Assembly (NCBI GenBank): GCA_040752835.1
Contig: JBFMGG010000005.1
Location: forward strand, 1-64,000
DNA: 64,000 nucleotides
Direction: 5' to 3'
Origin: Campylobacterota bacterium
GTDB taxonomy: Bacteria; Campylobacterota; Campylobacteria; Campylobacterales; Sulfurimonadaceae
Both the position numbers and the translations under genes were made by a program. Positions 50,182 to 59,621 of this stretch are shown here, piece after piece (the stretch's first letter is position 1; every line of letters starts with the position of its first letter). The notes beneath the pieces are model-generated. The model ran no database searches. It saw only the letters and a program-made list of their open reading frames with translations, and was not told the DNA's origin.

Positions 50182-52288
50182 ACAAGAACAAGTCAAAGCG
50201 ATATTTATCGAAGAAGCGGGCGAGATCATCGAAAAACTCGACATCGACATCCTGCGCTTCGAAGAAAATCCCGGCGATTACGATCTGCTGAATGCCATTT
50301 TCCGCGGCGTCCATACCCTCAAGGGGAACGCCAACGCTTTCGGCTTTACGCGGCTGGGAGAATTCGTCCACCATTTCGAGGACGTACTCGACCACTACCG
50401 CAATACCAAAGAATCGATCGAGACCCACCACCTCGAGCTTTTCGTCGGGAGTGTCGACGTGATCAAAGAGGTGATGGAGTGCGAACTCGACGCCCTCCCC
50501 ACCCTTCCTTCCGATTACGACGAATGTCTCGGTAAAATCAAGGAGTTGATCGCCTCGAAAACGCTCAAACCGATGATCCCGTCCCAACCCGAAGAGAGCG
50601 GCGCCCTGAACGACCTGGCGAGCGAATTCGGTTTCGGATGCGACGAGGGGATCGAGGAAGCGGTGCGGCAAAGCATTGAGCGTCATCAGCAGATGCGCGG
50701 CGAGGGTCAGAACCTTCTGCGCGTCGATCTGACCCTTGATGAGGACTGCTACAAACGGGGCTTCGATCATCTGACGTTTTTAAACCTTCTCGCCGAAGGG
50801 TCCGTTTCGCTCGAAAGTTTCGCCGATCTTGAAAACGTCCCCCCTCTGGATGGATTCGCTTCCGACGTCAATGCGATCAAGCGGCTGGGGTGCGTGTTGC
50901 TCACCCCAAAAAGCGTCGCGGAGGTGAGTGAGAATTTCGAGTTTTTGTTCGACCACGAATACCGTGTAACGGCGATCGAGCCTAAAGTCACCGAAGAGCA
51001 GCTCCCCGAACCCGTCGCGGCTGCCTCCGAGGTCTTGGAAACTCCCAAACCCGCTTCCAAACCCGCGGCCGGAGAGAGCGCTTCGGCCTCTTCGGTGCAA
51101 GGTGCGTCCAAGTCGACGATCCGCATCGACACGTTCAAGCTCGACGAGTTGTTCGATTCGGTCGGGGAGCTGGTGATCGCGCAGAATTTCATCGCGCAGA
51201 ACGAAAAAATCCGCGTGATCGAAGACGAATCGATCACCCGCACGATCGAGACCCTCTCGAAGATCACGAAACGGATACAGGACCGGGTGATGAGCCTGCG
51301 GATGGTCGCGATCCGTGATACCTTCGACAAGATGAAACGAGTGGTCCGCGATACCTCCAAAAAAACGGGCAAGGAACTCCACCTGATCGTTCAGGGGGAG
51401 GAGACCGAGATCGACAAGACGATGATCGACAGCCTTTCCGATCCGCTGATCCATATCATCCGAAACGCGATCGACCACGGACTGGAAGCCTCGGCGGCGG
51501 AACGGATTGCGGCGGGCAAAAAAGGGGAAGGGACGATTACCCTCAAAGCCTTCCATAAAAGCGGCAGCATCGTCATCAGCGTCAGCGATGACGGGCGGGG
51601 GATCAACAAGGACAAGGTGTTCCAAAAAGCAATCGACCGGGGGATTATCACGGGAGATGAGAATCTGAGCGAATCGCAGATTTTCGGTCTGATCATGCAG
51701 CCGGGATTTTCGACCGCCGAGACGATCAGCGATCTTTCGGGGCGCGGAGTCGGTCTTGATGTCGTCAAAACCTCGATTGAAAAGCTGCGCGGCAAAATCG
51801 AGATCGATTCGAAAGAGGGGGAAGGGACCACCTTCTCGATGGTCCTTCCCCTCACCCTTGCGATCATCGACGGGATGCTGGTGCGTGCCGCGGGTGAAAT
51901 CTACATCATTCCGACGCTCAGCGTCGTCGAATCGTTCCGCCCGGAGCGGGAGATCGTCCATTCACTCAAAGACAAAGGGGAATTCGTCAGCCTGCGCGGC
52001 CAGCATATCCCGGTCGTCCGCCTCAGTGATGTTTTCAGTCTCCCGACCGAACGGATCGAACCGTGGGAAGGGATTCTGGTCTGCGTCGAAACCGAAGCGG
52101 GACGGATTGCCGTCATGGTCGATGAACTGGTGGGACGCCAGCAGGTCGTCATCAAAACGCTGGGGAAATCGCTCGCACGGCTCAAAGAGATTTCGGGAGG
52201 GGCGATCCTGGGGAACGGCGACATCGCGCTGATCCTCAACGTCGACGAACTGCGTCCCCTGATCGAGGCACCGCATGGTGGAAATTGA
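50174..52288 (+). CDS. cheA: chemotaxis histidine kinase CheA
   Basis: 704 residues. Hpt domain with H47 (GVHTLKGNANAFG), a middle region (~170-310) with a linker, the dimerisation domain (~315-385), HATPase_c (NAIDHGLEAS, DDGRG, GRGVGLDVV) and CheW-like regulatory domain (~570-700). It lacks the C-terminal receiver domain seen in the main CheA of Campylobacter/Helicobacter, so it belongs to a separate pathway that uses the stand-alone CheY at 47391. Confidence 0.94.
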   Translation: MTKQEQVKAIFIEEAGEIIEKLDIDILRFEENPGDYDLLNAIFRGVHTLKGNANAFGFTRLGEFVHHFEDVLDHYRNTKESIETHHLELFVGSVDVIKEVMECELDALPTLPSDYDECLGKIKELIASKTLKPMIPSQPEESGALNDLASEFGFGCDEGIEEAVRQSIERHQQMRGEGQNLLRVDLTLDEDCYKRGFDHLTFLNLLAEGSVSLESFADLENVPPLDGFASDVNAIKRLGCVLLTPKSVAEVSENFEFLFDHEYRVTAIEPKVTEEQLPEPVAAASEVLETPKPASKPAAGESASASSVQGASKSTIRIDTFKLDELFDSVGELVIAQNFIAQNEKIRVIEDESITRTIETLSKITKRIQDRVMSLRMVAIRDTFDKMKRVVRDTSKKTGKELHLIVQGEETEIDKTMIDSLSDPLIHIIRNAIDHGLEASAAERIAAGKKGEGTITLKAFHKSGSIVISVSDDGRGINKDKVFQKAIDRGIITGDENLSESQIFGLIMQPGFSTAETISDLSGRGVGLDVVKTSIEKLRGKIEIDSKEGEGTTFSMVLPLTLAIIDGMLVRAAGEIYIIPTLSVVESFRPEREIVHSLKDKGEFVSLRGQHIPVVRLSDVFSLPTERIEPWEGILVCVETEAGRIAVMVDELVGRQQVVIKTLGKSLARLKEISGGAILGNGDIALILNVDELRPLIEAPHGGN

Positions 52289-53099
52289 GCTCAAGAGCGA
52301 AGAATTCGCCCTTTTTCGACGCTATATCTACGAAAAAGTGGGGATATCCCTCTCGGAGCAGAAAAGTACCCTTGTCAAGGGGCGTCTGAACAAACGGCTC
52401 AACCAGCTTCGGCTGGGGTCGTTCCGGGCCTATTACGATTATCTCGTCGGGGACGAGAGCGGGGAGGAACTCGCGTTTTTCGTCAGCGCCATTTCGACGA
52501 ACGTCACGTCGTTTTTCCGCGAGGGCGCCCAGTGGAAATGGATGGAGACCCATTTGCGCAACCTGGCCCAGGAGAAGCGGGAGAAGAAGATCCGCATCTG
52601 GTCGGCGGGGTGTTCGAGCGGGGAGGAACCCTATACGATTTTGATGTTCCTCCAGCACCACCTGAGCGATTTCGAGGAGTGGGACATCAAGATCCTCGCC
52701 ACCGATATTTCGCCGAAAGTGCTCGCGCACGCGATCGAGGGGGTTTACGACGCCAAATCGGTCGAACCCCTCGCCAAAGAGATCGTCCTCAAATCGTTCG
52801 AGAAGATGCGGACCGAGAGCGGGGTGAAATACCGGATACGGGAGCATTTGCGCGAGAAGGTCGTCTTTCGCCTCTACAATCTCGTCACCGACCCGTTTTT
52901 TTTCAAAAACCGTTTCGACATGATTTTTTGCCGGAACGTCATGATCTATTTCGACGACGTAACCCGTCAGGAGCTGATCGGGAAGTTCGCGACGCTCCTT
53001 CCCAAAGGATCTCCCCTTTTGCTGGGGAGTTCCGAATCGCTGACGACCCACCGCGACACGTTCAAGCTGCTGGGCTCATCGATTTACCAACGATTGTAA
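52275..53099 (+). CDS. cheR: chemotaxis protein methyltransferase CheR
   Basis: 274 residues: N-terminal helical CheR domain and SAM-binding domain with WSAGCSSGEEPYTI and FDMIFCRNVMIYF. It methylates glutamates on receptors. The start overlaps cheA by 14 nt. Confidence 0.93.
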   Translation: MVEIELKSEEFALFRRYIYEKVGISLSEQKSTLVKGRLNKRLNQLRLGSFRAYYDYLVGDESGEELAFFVSAISTNVTSFFREGAQWKWMETHLRNLAQEKREKKIRIWSAGCSSGEEPYTILMFLQHHLSDFEEWDIKILATDISPKVLAHAIEGVYDAKSVEPLAKEIVLKSFEKMRTESGVKYRIREHLREKVVFRLYNLVTDPFFFKNRFDMIFCRNVMIYFDDVTRQELIGKFATLLPKGSPLLLGSSESLTTHRDTFKLLGSSIYQRL

Positions 53100-53109
53100 A
53101 AGGAATGGT

Positions 53110-54507
53110 GTGAAAACCGATCTCTCCGCGCAGGAAGCGAAATTCGACAACGACGAGCTGTTTTTTTCGATCACGCAACTTGACAGTACGATCCTCTCGG
53201 GCAACGACGTTTTCGTCCGCATCAGCGGCTACGACGAAACGGAGCTGGTCGGGAGCATTCACAACATTATCCGCCATCCCGATATGCCGAGGGTCATTTT
53301 CAAAACCCTGTGGGACGCTATCGGTTCGGGCAAACCGCTCGTCGCGTACGTCAAAAACCGGACCAAAACGGGAGAATATTACTGGGTTCTCGCCGCCGTT
53401 TTCCCGCTGGGCGAACGCTACCTCTCGATCCGGATCAAACCCACAACGGCGCTGTTCGCGCGTGCACGGGAGATCTATTTCAAACTCCTGATGGCCGAGA
53501 GCAGGGGTGGGATGGAAGAGAGCGGGGCGCTGCTGGGGCGGCTGCTGGGCGAACTGGGGTATGAGCGCTACGAGCAGTTCATGAGCGAAGCGCTGCTGCA
53601 GGAGCTGCACGCCCGCAAAGCCAGCCTGGGGAATGGCTGCCTCGCCGAAAAACGGTTCGAGTCTTCGTCGCAGTCGCTTCTGGGGCTGAAGATGCTCTAC
53701 GATACGTGCCAGAGCGTCATGCGCGAATACGAGGAGTGGTATGCCAAGATCGGCCTGTTCGAAGAGGTCCGTTCGGGCTTTAAGGAAAAAGGGGACCTCC
53801 TGCGCCGTCTGGCGCGGGACGTGGTCTTTTTGTCGCTGAACGCATCGGTCTCTTCGCACCGTTCTTGCGGGGGCGGGGAGACCTTCGGCGTTCTGGCCCG
53901 CGATATCCGGATCAACGCCAAGGAAAACGATGAGCTCATCGGAGGGGTACGCGTACTGATCGACGACCTCTCGGTGGGGTTGAACGAGCTGATTTTCACC
54001 GTCTCGGCGATTTCGCTGCAGATCGAAACCATCTTGTATTTCATCGAAGAGGTACTGTGCAAAGAACGTGAAGAGAAAATGGATCAGGTTCGGGAAAATG
54101 TGTCCGACCTGATCGCGCTTGTCTGTGAATACGCTGCACGGTGCCAGAACATTCAAAACGGGCTGCTTGCCGGGATGACGACGGTGCTTAAACATCTTGA
54201 GCGGTTGGAACGGCAGATGCTCTACCTGGGGTACATCCAGGTTTACGGGATCATCGAAGCGGCGGGAGAGAGCGACGAAGCGACACGCTTTAACGTCATT
54301 TTCTCCGAGCTGAAGGTGCTGTTGCAAAAAACGTCGGGGGAGATCGAAGCGATGCAGATCATGGGAGAGCGTTTCGCCAATGAAAACCGTTTTCTGATCG
54401 ACAAATCGGCGGCGATGGAGGGGACCCTCGCGCGGCTGAAACACGAAAGCGGCCCCGGGCCGATCCGGAAGAAAGGGGAATACAATGCAAAACGTCGCGA
54501 TGTTTAG
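53110..54507 (+). CDS. PAS-domain protein with degenerate chemoreceptor signalling hairpin
   Basis: 465 residues from GTG 53110 (AGGAA upstream). Residues ~15-112 form an Aer-type PAS domain (SGNDVFVRISGYDETELVG, NIIRHPDMP). The rest is long helices, with DVVFLSLNASVSSHRSCGGG and TFGVLARDIRINAKEN (~237-275), recognisably derived from the MCP tip [16 protein letters not shown] ... FAVVADEVR but with the key residues changed. It may compete with or modify receptor arrays rather than activate CheA. No membrane helix. Confidence 0.72.
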   Translation: MKTDLSAQEAKFDNDELFFSITQLDSTILSGNDVFVRISGYDETELVGSIHNIIRHPDMPRVIFKTLWDAIGSGKPLVAYVKNRTKTGEYYWVLAAVFPLGERYLSIRIKPTTALFARAREIYFKLLMAESRGGMEESGALLGRLLGELGYERYEQFMSEALLQELHARKASLGNGCLAEKRFESSSQSLLGLKMLYDTCQSVMREYEEWYAKIGLFEEVRSGFKEKGDLLRRLARDVVFLSLNASVSSHRSCGGGETFGVLARDIRINAKENDELIGGVRVLIDDLSVGLNELIFTVSAISLQIETILYFIEEVLCKEREEKMDQVRENVSDLIALVCEYAARCQNIQNGLLAGMTTVLKHLERLERQMLYLGYIQVYGIIEAAGESDEATRFNVIFSELKVLLQKTSGEIEAMQIMGERFANENRFLIDKSAAMEGTLARLKHESGPGPIRKKGEYNAKRRDV

Positions 54508-55324
54508 CGAGGTTAAGTGTGAGGATGGATGCGACGAGGTCGCGTTCCTGAGCCGAAAAATACTCGATCTGAACAAGAAACTCATCGAAAGCGAAAAAGC
54601 CAAATCGCGGTTTTTGTCGCTGGTGGCGAACGCCTTGAACAACCCGATGACGGCGCTGCTGGGGATGATCCCCCATCTTGCGCCGCAGGAGGGGGGAGAG
54701 CGGCGTCAGGTTTACGACCTGATCGAGGAAGAGGCGCTGATCCTCGATTTCCGGATACAAAACCTCGTTGCCGCCGCCGAGATCGAAAGCGGGATCAACG
54801 ACATAAGCCATTCGCTCGTCGACGTCGCTTCGCTGGTGCGCGAGGCGATCGAGTCGCTCAAATACCCGATCCGGGCCAAAAACATGGACGTACGGATCGA
54901 CGACAACCTGGGCCGAGCCATTGTTTCAGACCCCCGTAAACTCTACCTGATCCTCAAAAACCTTCTTGCCAACGCGTGCTGCTACGGGGAAGCCGGAACG
55001 CCGATTGACGTGACCTTCTCCGCGCGGGGCGAACGGGTCGAGGTGACCGTCACCAACCGGGGCGAGGGTCCCGACGTCGAGTACAAGCCCCAGGTATTTA
55101 CCCGTTTCGCGCAAGGCCCCGGCGGCGCGCACGGTCTGGGGATCGGGCTGAGCATCGTCCGCGATTACAGCGAACGGATGGGGGGAAGTACCGACTATTC
55201 GGTTCAGGAAGGCGCGGTGACGTTTCGGGTCGATCTGCCGCTTCAGACGACGCTTCCCGATTCGGAAGCGTGCGGTTCGAACGAGTTTTTCTTCGAATCG
55301 TTCGACGATGCCATCGAAATCTAA
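54485..55324 (+). CDS. histidine-kinase-like protein lacking the phospho-acceptor His
   Basis: 279 residues. A helix like HisKA with FLSLVANALNNPMTALLG: Asn49 stands where the His of FLSxVSHELRTP should be. HATPase_c is intact in outline (NLLANACCYG, GLGIGLSIVRDY), so it may still bind ATP. It could be a scaffold, a phosphatase or an ATP-sensing regulator for the 53110 protein, which it overlaps by 23 nt. The acidic, Phe-rich tail (SNEFFFESFDDAIEI) might be a docking peptide. Confidence 0.75.
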   Translation: MQNVAMFSEVKCEDGCDEVAFLSRKILDLNKKLIESEKAKSRFLSLVANALNNPMTALLGMIPHLAPQEGGERRQVYDLIEEEALILDFRIQNLVAAAEIESGINDISHSLVDVASLVREAIESLKYPIRAKNMDVRIDDNLGRAIVSDPRKLYLILKNLLANACCYGEAGTPIDVTFSARGERVEVTVTNRGEGPDVEYKPQVFTRFAQGPGGAHGLGIGLSIVRDYSERMGGSTDYSVQEGAVTFRVDLPLQTTLPDSEACGSNEFFFESFDDAIEI

Positions 55325-55807
55325 ATGATTCAGGGCGTCTCCACGTTCATCCACGTCGGGCAGATCCATGTGGACAGTGCCCCTTCGGCCATTTCGACCG
55401 TTTTGGGGTCATGCGTCTCGGTGTGTTTGTACGATCCGCATCTCCGGATCGGCGGGATGAACCATTATCTCCTGCCGTTCTGGAACGCGAATGGCTTGCA
55501 AACCCCCAAATTCGGCAATATCGCGATCCCCAAGCTGATTGAGGCGATGATGAGCCGCGGGGCGAAGCCCAAAACGATGGAAGCGAAAATCTTCGGCGGG
55601 GCTTCGATGAACATCGGCGGCTCCGAAGCGATGCTGATCGGCCAGAAAAACATCCTCGTGGCCAGAGAGATTCTCAAAGAGTATCGGATCGGGATCATTG
55701 CCGAAGACGTCGGGGGAGAAAACGGGAGAAAAATCCAGTTCGATCTCGAGCGGGGGAAAGTATTGCTCAAATACGCCAGCCGCAGCGAATTGACGTGTAA
55801 AGGATAG
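55325..55807 (+). CDS. cheD: chemoreceptor glutamine deamidase CheD
   Basis: 160 residues with the catalytic Cys in TVLGSCVSVCLYD, His in GGMNHYLLP, and the IFGGASM motif. CheD deamidates receptor Gln residues and in some species regulates CheC/CheB. It starts immediately after the stop of the upstream gene. With cheB and cheR it completes an adaptation set not present in the core Campylobacter system. Confidence 0.92.
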   Translation: MIQGVSTFIHVGQIHVDSAPSAISTVLGSCVSVCLYDPHLRIGGMNHYLLPFWNANGLQTPKFGNIAIPKLIEAMMSRGAKPKTMEAKIFGGASMNIGGSEAMLIGQKNILVAREILKEYRIGIIAEDVGGENGRKIQFDLERGKVLLKYASRSELTCKG

Positions 55808-55809
55808 AG

Positions 55810-56832
55810 ATGGCGATACGGGTATTGATTGTGGACGACAGCGCGACGGCGCGGGCGGTTCTGCGCGACATCCTCGAAAACGACCCCGAAATCGAAGTGG
55901 TCGGGAGCGCGTCGGATGCATACGTCGCCCGCGACAAGATCGTCGAACTCCGTCCGGACGTTATCTGTCTGGATGTCGAGATGCCCCGGATGGATGGGAT
56001 CACGTTTCTGCGCCGGTTGATGCATTATGTTCCGATTCCGGTAGTTATGGTCTCATCCTTGACCCAAAACGGGGCAAAAACGACCCTCGAGGCGCTCGAA
56101 GCGGGAGCTGTCGATTTCGTCCCCAAACCCCATTCGCACATTTACGACGGTAAAGACGAGATGCGCGACGAGCTGCTTTCGAAGATCAAAACGGCTTCCC
56201 GTGTACGGGTTCGTCAGCGCGCTCTTCAGGATATCCGTCAGGCGAATACGACGTCGCTGGCCGAAACGACCCACAAAATTCTCGCCATCGGAGCCTCGAC
56301 GGGGGGGACCGAAGCGCTCAAAGAGGTGCTGATGGGACTGCCGCGAAACGCCCCTGGGACGGTGATCGTTCAACACATGCCGGCCAATTTTACCGCGCCG
56401 TTTGCCGAGCGGCTCAACGCATTGTGCGCGATGGAGGTGCGCGAAGCGCGCAACGGCGATTCGATTACGCCGGGAGTCGTTCTGATCGCGCCGGGAGATT
56501 ATCACATGGTCGTACGCCGTTCGGGGGCACGATACTACGTTGAGATCGGCAGCGGGGACAAGGTCTCGGGGCACCGTCCCTCGGCGGACGTACTGCTCAA
56601 TTCGGTGGCCAAGATCGCGGGGGCCAACGCGATCGGCGTGATCCTTACCGGGATGGGGGGCGACGGTGCGCGCGGGCTTCTCGCGATGCGCAACGCGGGG
56701 GCGAGGACGATCGGCCAGGACGAAGCGAGCTGCATCGTCTACGGGATGCCCAAGGTCGCGTACGAGCTTGGGGCGGTCGAGCGGCAGCTGCCATTGTCCA
56801 AAATTGCCGAAGGAATTGTGCAATCGCTCTGA
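55810..56832 (+). CDS. cheB: protein-glutamate methylesterase CheB
   Basis: 340 residues: receiver domain with D55 (CLDVEMPRMDG) and methylesterase with Ser (IGASTGGTEAL), His (IVQHMPANF) and Asp (GMGGDGARGL). It removes methyl groups (and can deamidate) from receptors when phosphorylated by CheA. Campylobacter jejuni CheB lacks the receiver, so this is the regular, phospho-controlled type. AGGA precedes ATG. Confidence 0.94.
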   Translation: MAIRVLIVDDSATARAVLRDILENDPEIEVVGSASDAYVARDKIVELRPDVICLDVEMPRMDGITFLRRLMHYVPIPVVMVSSLTQNGAKTTLEALEAGAVDFVPKPHSHIYDGKDEMRDELLSKIKTASRVRVRQRALQDIRQANTTSLAETTHKILAIGASTGGTEALKEVLMGLPRNAPGTVIVQHMPANFTAPFAERLNALCAMEVREARNGDSITPGVVLIAPGDYHMVVRRSGARYYVEIGSGDKVSGHRPSADVLLNSVAKIAGANAIGVILTGMGGDGARGLLAMRNAGARTIGQDEASCIVYGMPKVAYELGAVERQLPLSKIAEGIVQSL

Positions 56833-56903
56833 ATTCTCAACGAAAATAAAGTAAAATTATACGGGCGTTGTTACGATGCCCCAATTTGCACCGAAAGAGT
56901 CTC

Positions 56904-58019
56904 ATGCTCACGATCAACGAAACGGTTATCCCCGAAGGGGACGAGGATCTCGGCGATAACCTGCTGTATTACGATTACAATATCGACCACATCCTCTCGC
57001 TCGAAGCCAAGGGGCTGACGATGGAAGACGAGGGGTACGTCAGCGCGTACCGCTCGTTCGAGGGGGAAGTGTACGAAAACTACATCTACGAAAAACTTCT
57101 GCGCTTTGCGGCCAACGAGCCGAAAATTAAAAGTTTCATCATCAAAGGCCCCCACAAGCACCGTACCCGCGCCCGCAGCGACGCCCTCTCGGTGAGCTGG
57201 AAAGGGCAGATCATCTACCGTGCCCGTCACAAGGAGATCGGGGAGTTCGACGGGCTTTTGTTTACCGACCGGGAACTCTATTTCGTCGAGATGACACTGG
57301 TCAAGTCGGTGAGCAACCTCAAAAAGCGGCTCCGCAAAAAACGGGCGTTGCTGGAAGTGTTGTTTCCCCGCTACAAAGTCAAGGCGCTGCTGGTTCTCAA
57401 CGAAGGGGCGACGGGGACTTCCGAACTTCCCGATTACGCATCGGTCTGGATCACCAAACCCTACAGCGCGCGTCATATCCTCGACCGTCTCTCCACCCGC
57501 GCGCCGCGCGCGCCGATGCGTCGGGTCGAGAGCGCCAAAATCGCCCATGCCGAGGAGATCAAAACCGCCTCGTTCAAATACTATGCGACGCTCACGTGGA
57601 TGCTGCGCTCGCTGCGGGGCAAAGATCCCATCGACCTGGAGTTTTTCCGCCGCAGTTCGACCCAGCGCTATCACGACATCTACACGAAAGTCTACGTCGG
57701 GTATCTGCCGATCGCCGAGTTCAAGCGTCTCGCCCCGGATGCGGTGAATGCCGAGAGCAAGGCCGAGCGGGCCGTCGTCGCGATCGAAAAAGACCACAGC
57801 GGCGGCTATTTTCTGACCTATTTTGTCCGCCATTCGGCGAAGAAACTCGACAATGTCACCCTCGGCGGCGGCGCGTGCAAGATCGTCAAAAAAGACCCTT
57901 TCGGGATCACCCTGACCGAGATGAACCATCTCGACCGCGTCATGGGGGAGGAATTCGCCCTCACCGCCGAACAGCATCGCCGCCTCGAAGCGCTTATTCC
58001 GACCATCCGTCACAAATAG
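56904..58019 (+). CDS. hypothetical protein, possible PD-(D/E)XK-like fold
   Basis: 371 residues, cytosolic, from ATG 56904 (AAAGAG upstream); the 12-residue N-terminal extension is unlikely. Segment GEFDGLLFTDRELYFVEMT resembles the E/D...E-x-K core of PD-(D/E)XK nuclease-type domains such as DUF1887, but Thr stands in place of the usual Lys. A Lys/Arg-rich helix (SNLKKRLRKKRALLE) follows. Function is unknown. The gene stands outside the chemosensory operon by spacing and probably has its own promoter. Confidence 0.55.
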   Translation: MLTINETVIPEGDEDLGDNLLYYDYNIDHILSLEAKGLTMEDEGYVSAYRSFEGEVYENYIYEKLLRFAANEPKIKSFIIKGPHKHRTRARSDALSVSWKGQIIYRARHKEIGEFDGLLFTDRELYFVEMTLVKSVSNLKKRLRKKRALLEVLFPRYKVKALLVLNEGATGTSELPDYASVWITKPYSARHILDRLSTRAPRAPMRRVESAKIAHAEEIKTASFKYYATLTWMLRSLRGKDPIDLEFFRRSSTQRYHDIYTKVYVGYLPIAEFKRLAPDAVNAESKAERAVVAIEKDHSGGYFLTYFVRHSAKKLDNVTLGGGACKIVKKDPFGITLTEMNHLDRVMGEEFALTAEQHRRLEALIPTIRHK

Positions 58020-58086
58020 GGCGTTAATCGTTAATTATCCTTTTTTGCCTTATACTTGCGGGATCACAAAAGTATAAGGGTTTATT

Positions 58087-58545
58087 ATGAAAAGAGTTAT
58101 CATTACCTGCCTTGCAGCCCTGAGCCTCTGGGGTGCTCCCTACAAAGTCGGACAGTCGGTCATGCCGCTGGACCTGAGCGACCAGTTCGGCAAGAAACAC
58201 TCCCTCAAAGCGATGCCCAAAACCCTCATTATGGCGTTTGAAAAAGGGACCGGGGCCACGGTCAACGAGTATCTTGCGGAGCAGGAAAAGGGGTATCTGG
58301 CGAAAAACAGAGCCGCTTTCGTTGCCGATATCAGCCAGATGCCTCCGTTTATCACCGAAACTTTCGCCCTTCCCAAAATGCGCAAATATCCCCACACCGT
58401 CCTGCTGATCCGTGACGAGGAGCAGGGACTGCGCTTTCCGGGAGAAGACGGGAAAATCACGATCATGAAATTTCGCGGCAACTTTCTGACGAAGATTGAT
58501 TTCGTCGAGAGCGCCGCCGAACTCAAAAAAGCGATCGAGCAGTGA
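58087..58545 (+). CDS. exported thioredoxin-fold-like protein without active-site cysteines
   Basis: 152 residues with a signal peptide (ITCLAALSLWGAP). The layout VGQSVMPLDLSDQFGKKHSL ... KTLIMAFEKGTG ... YPHTVLLIRDEEQGLRFPG resembles a thioredoxin/AhpC fold, but the mature protein has no cysteine, so no redox role is expected. Its stop overlaps the GTG start of the permease, making it the first gene of a six-gene coupled operon. Confidence 0.65.
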   Translation: MKRVIITCLAALSLWGAPYKVGQSVMPLDLSDQFGKKHSLKAMPKTLIMAFEKGTGATVNEYLAEQEKGYLAKNRAAFVADISQMPPFITETFALPKMRKYPHTVLLIRDEEQGLRFPGEDGKITIMKFRGNFLTKIDFVESAAELKKAIEQ

Positions 58546-59621
58546 TCACGCCGATCAAGGCGCTGCGCAAGAACCGTTTCAAGACGGCTCTCATTTTCGT
58601 GAGCATGACCGTCTCGATCGCCGCGATTTTTCTCATCAGCGCGATCTCGGGCGGGGTGGTAAGCATGTACAGCGCGATGCTCAAAACCGACGGGGACGTC
58701 ATCGTGACCCAAAAAGGGATCGCCGATACCTTTTTCAGCGACATCAACCGCTCGATGCTCCCGACGATCGCGGCGATGGAAGGGGTCCGGGAAGCAAGCG
58801 CGATGATCCTCGGCGCCGCCCCGGTCGATCCGCTCCCCATCGTCGGAATCTACGGGGTCAGCGACAACCGGTTCAAAAGCTACGTCCTCAAGCGGGGGAA
58901 CTATCCCAAAGCGGGGGAAGTGATGCTGGGATCGAAAATCTATGAAACCCTCAAACACCCCCGCACGATCACCCTCTCCAAGCAGGAATTCAAGGTGAGC
59001 GGCGTTTTTAAAAGCCGGATCGGCTTCGAAGACGGCGGGGTTGTGATGAACCTCGAAGAAGGGGGCAAAATCTTTCACAAAAGCGCCTCGATTTTCCTGA
59101 TCAGCCTGGACGATCTGGGGAAAAGCGACGCCCTCACCGCCCGTATCAACGCTCTGAACCCGCAGATCGAGGCAAAAACGACGGAGAGTTTCATCGATTC
59201 GTACAACCAGTTCAAAATCATCCAGACCAGTTCGGACGTGATCGGGGCGATGGCATTTTTGATGGGGATTTTGGGGATCGTGAGCATGATGAGCATGGTC
59301 GTCAACGACCGCAAGGCGGAATTCGGGATTATGCGGTCGGTCGGGCTGTCGTCGCTGAACATCATCCTCAAACTTCTGGGGGAGACGCTGATCGTCGCCC
59401 TGATCGCGTTTGCTGCGGCATGGGGGATTTCCGAAGGGGTGCTGGAGCTGATCGAGCATGCCGAAAAATTCCAGGGCTACATCAACGGCGAGATCACCGG
59501 GGCGCTGTTGCTCAAAGTGTTCGCCGTCTCGGTCGCGATGGCGCTGGTGGGGACGCTGCTGCCGGCGGTCTATGCGTCGCGCATCGACCCGATGAGCCTG
59601 ATACAGCGGGGGGGAGCATGA
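58542..59621 (+). CDS. FtsX/MacB-type ABC transporter permease
   Basis: 359 residues from GTG 58542. One N-terminal helix (~20-42), a large periplasmic domain (~45-220), then three C-terminal helices (~235-265, 280-305, 320-350): the FtsX/LolC/MacB topology. These move lipoproteins, peptides or lipids outward or signal to cell-wall enzymes rather than import solutes. It overlaps the thioredoxin-fold-like gene and the ATPase gene by 4 nt each. Confidence 0.85.
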   Translation: MITPIKALRKNRFKTALIFVSMTVSIAAIFLISAISGGVVSMYSAMLKTDGDVIVTQKGIADTFFSDINRSMLPTIAAMEGVREASAMILGAAPVDPLPIVGIYGVSDNRFKSYVLKRGNYPKAGEVMLGSKIYETLKHPRTITLSKQEFKVSGVFKSRIGFEDGGVVMNLEEGGKIFHKSASIFLISLDDLGKSDALTARINALNPQIEAKTTESFIDSYNQFKIIQTSSDVIGAMAFLMGILGIVSMMSMVVNDRKAEFGIMRSVGLSSLNIILKLLGETLIVALIAFAAAWGISEGVLELIEHAEKFQGYINGEITGALLLKVFAVSVAMALVGTLLPAVYASRIDPMSLIQRGGA

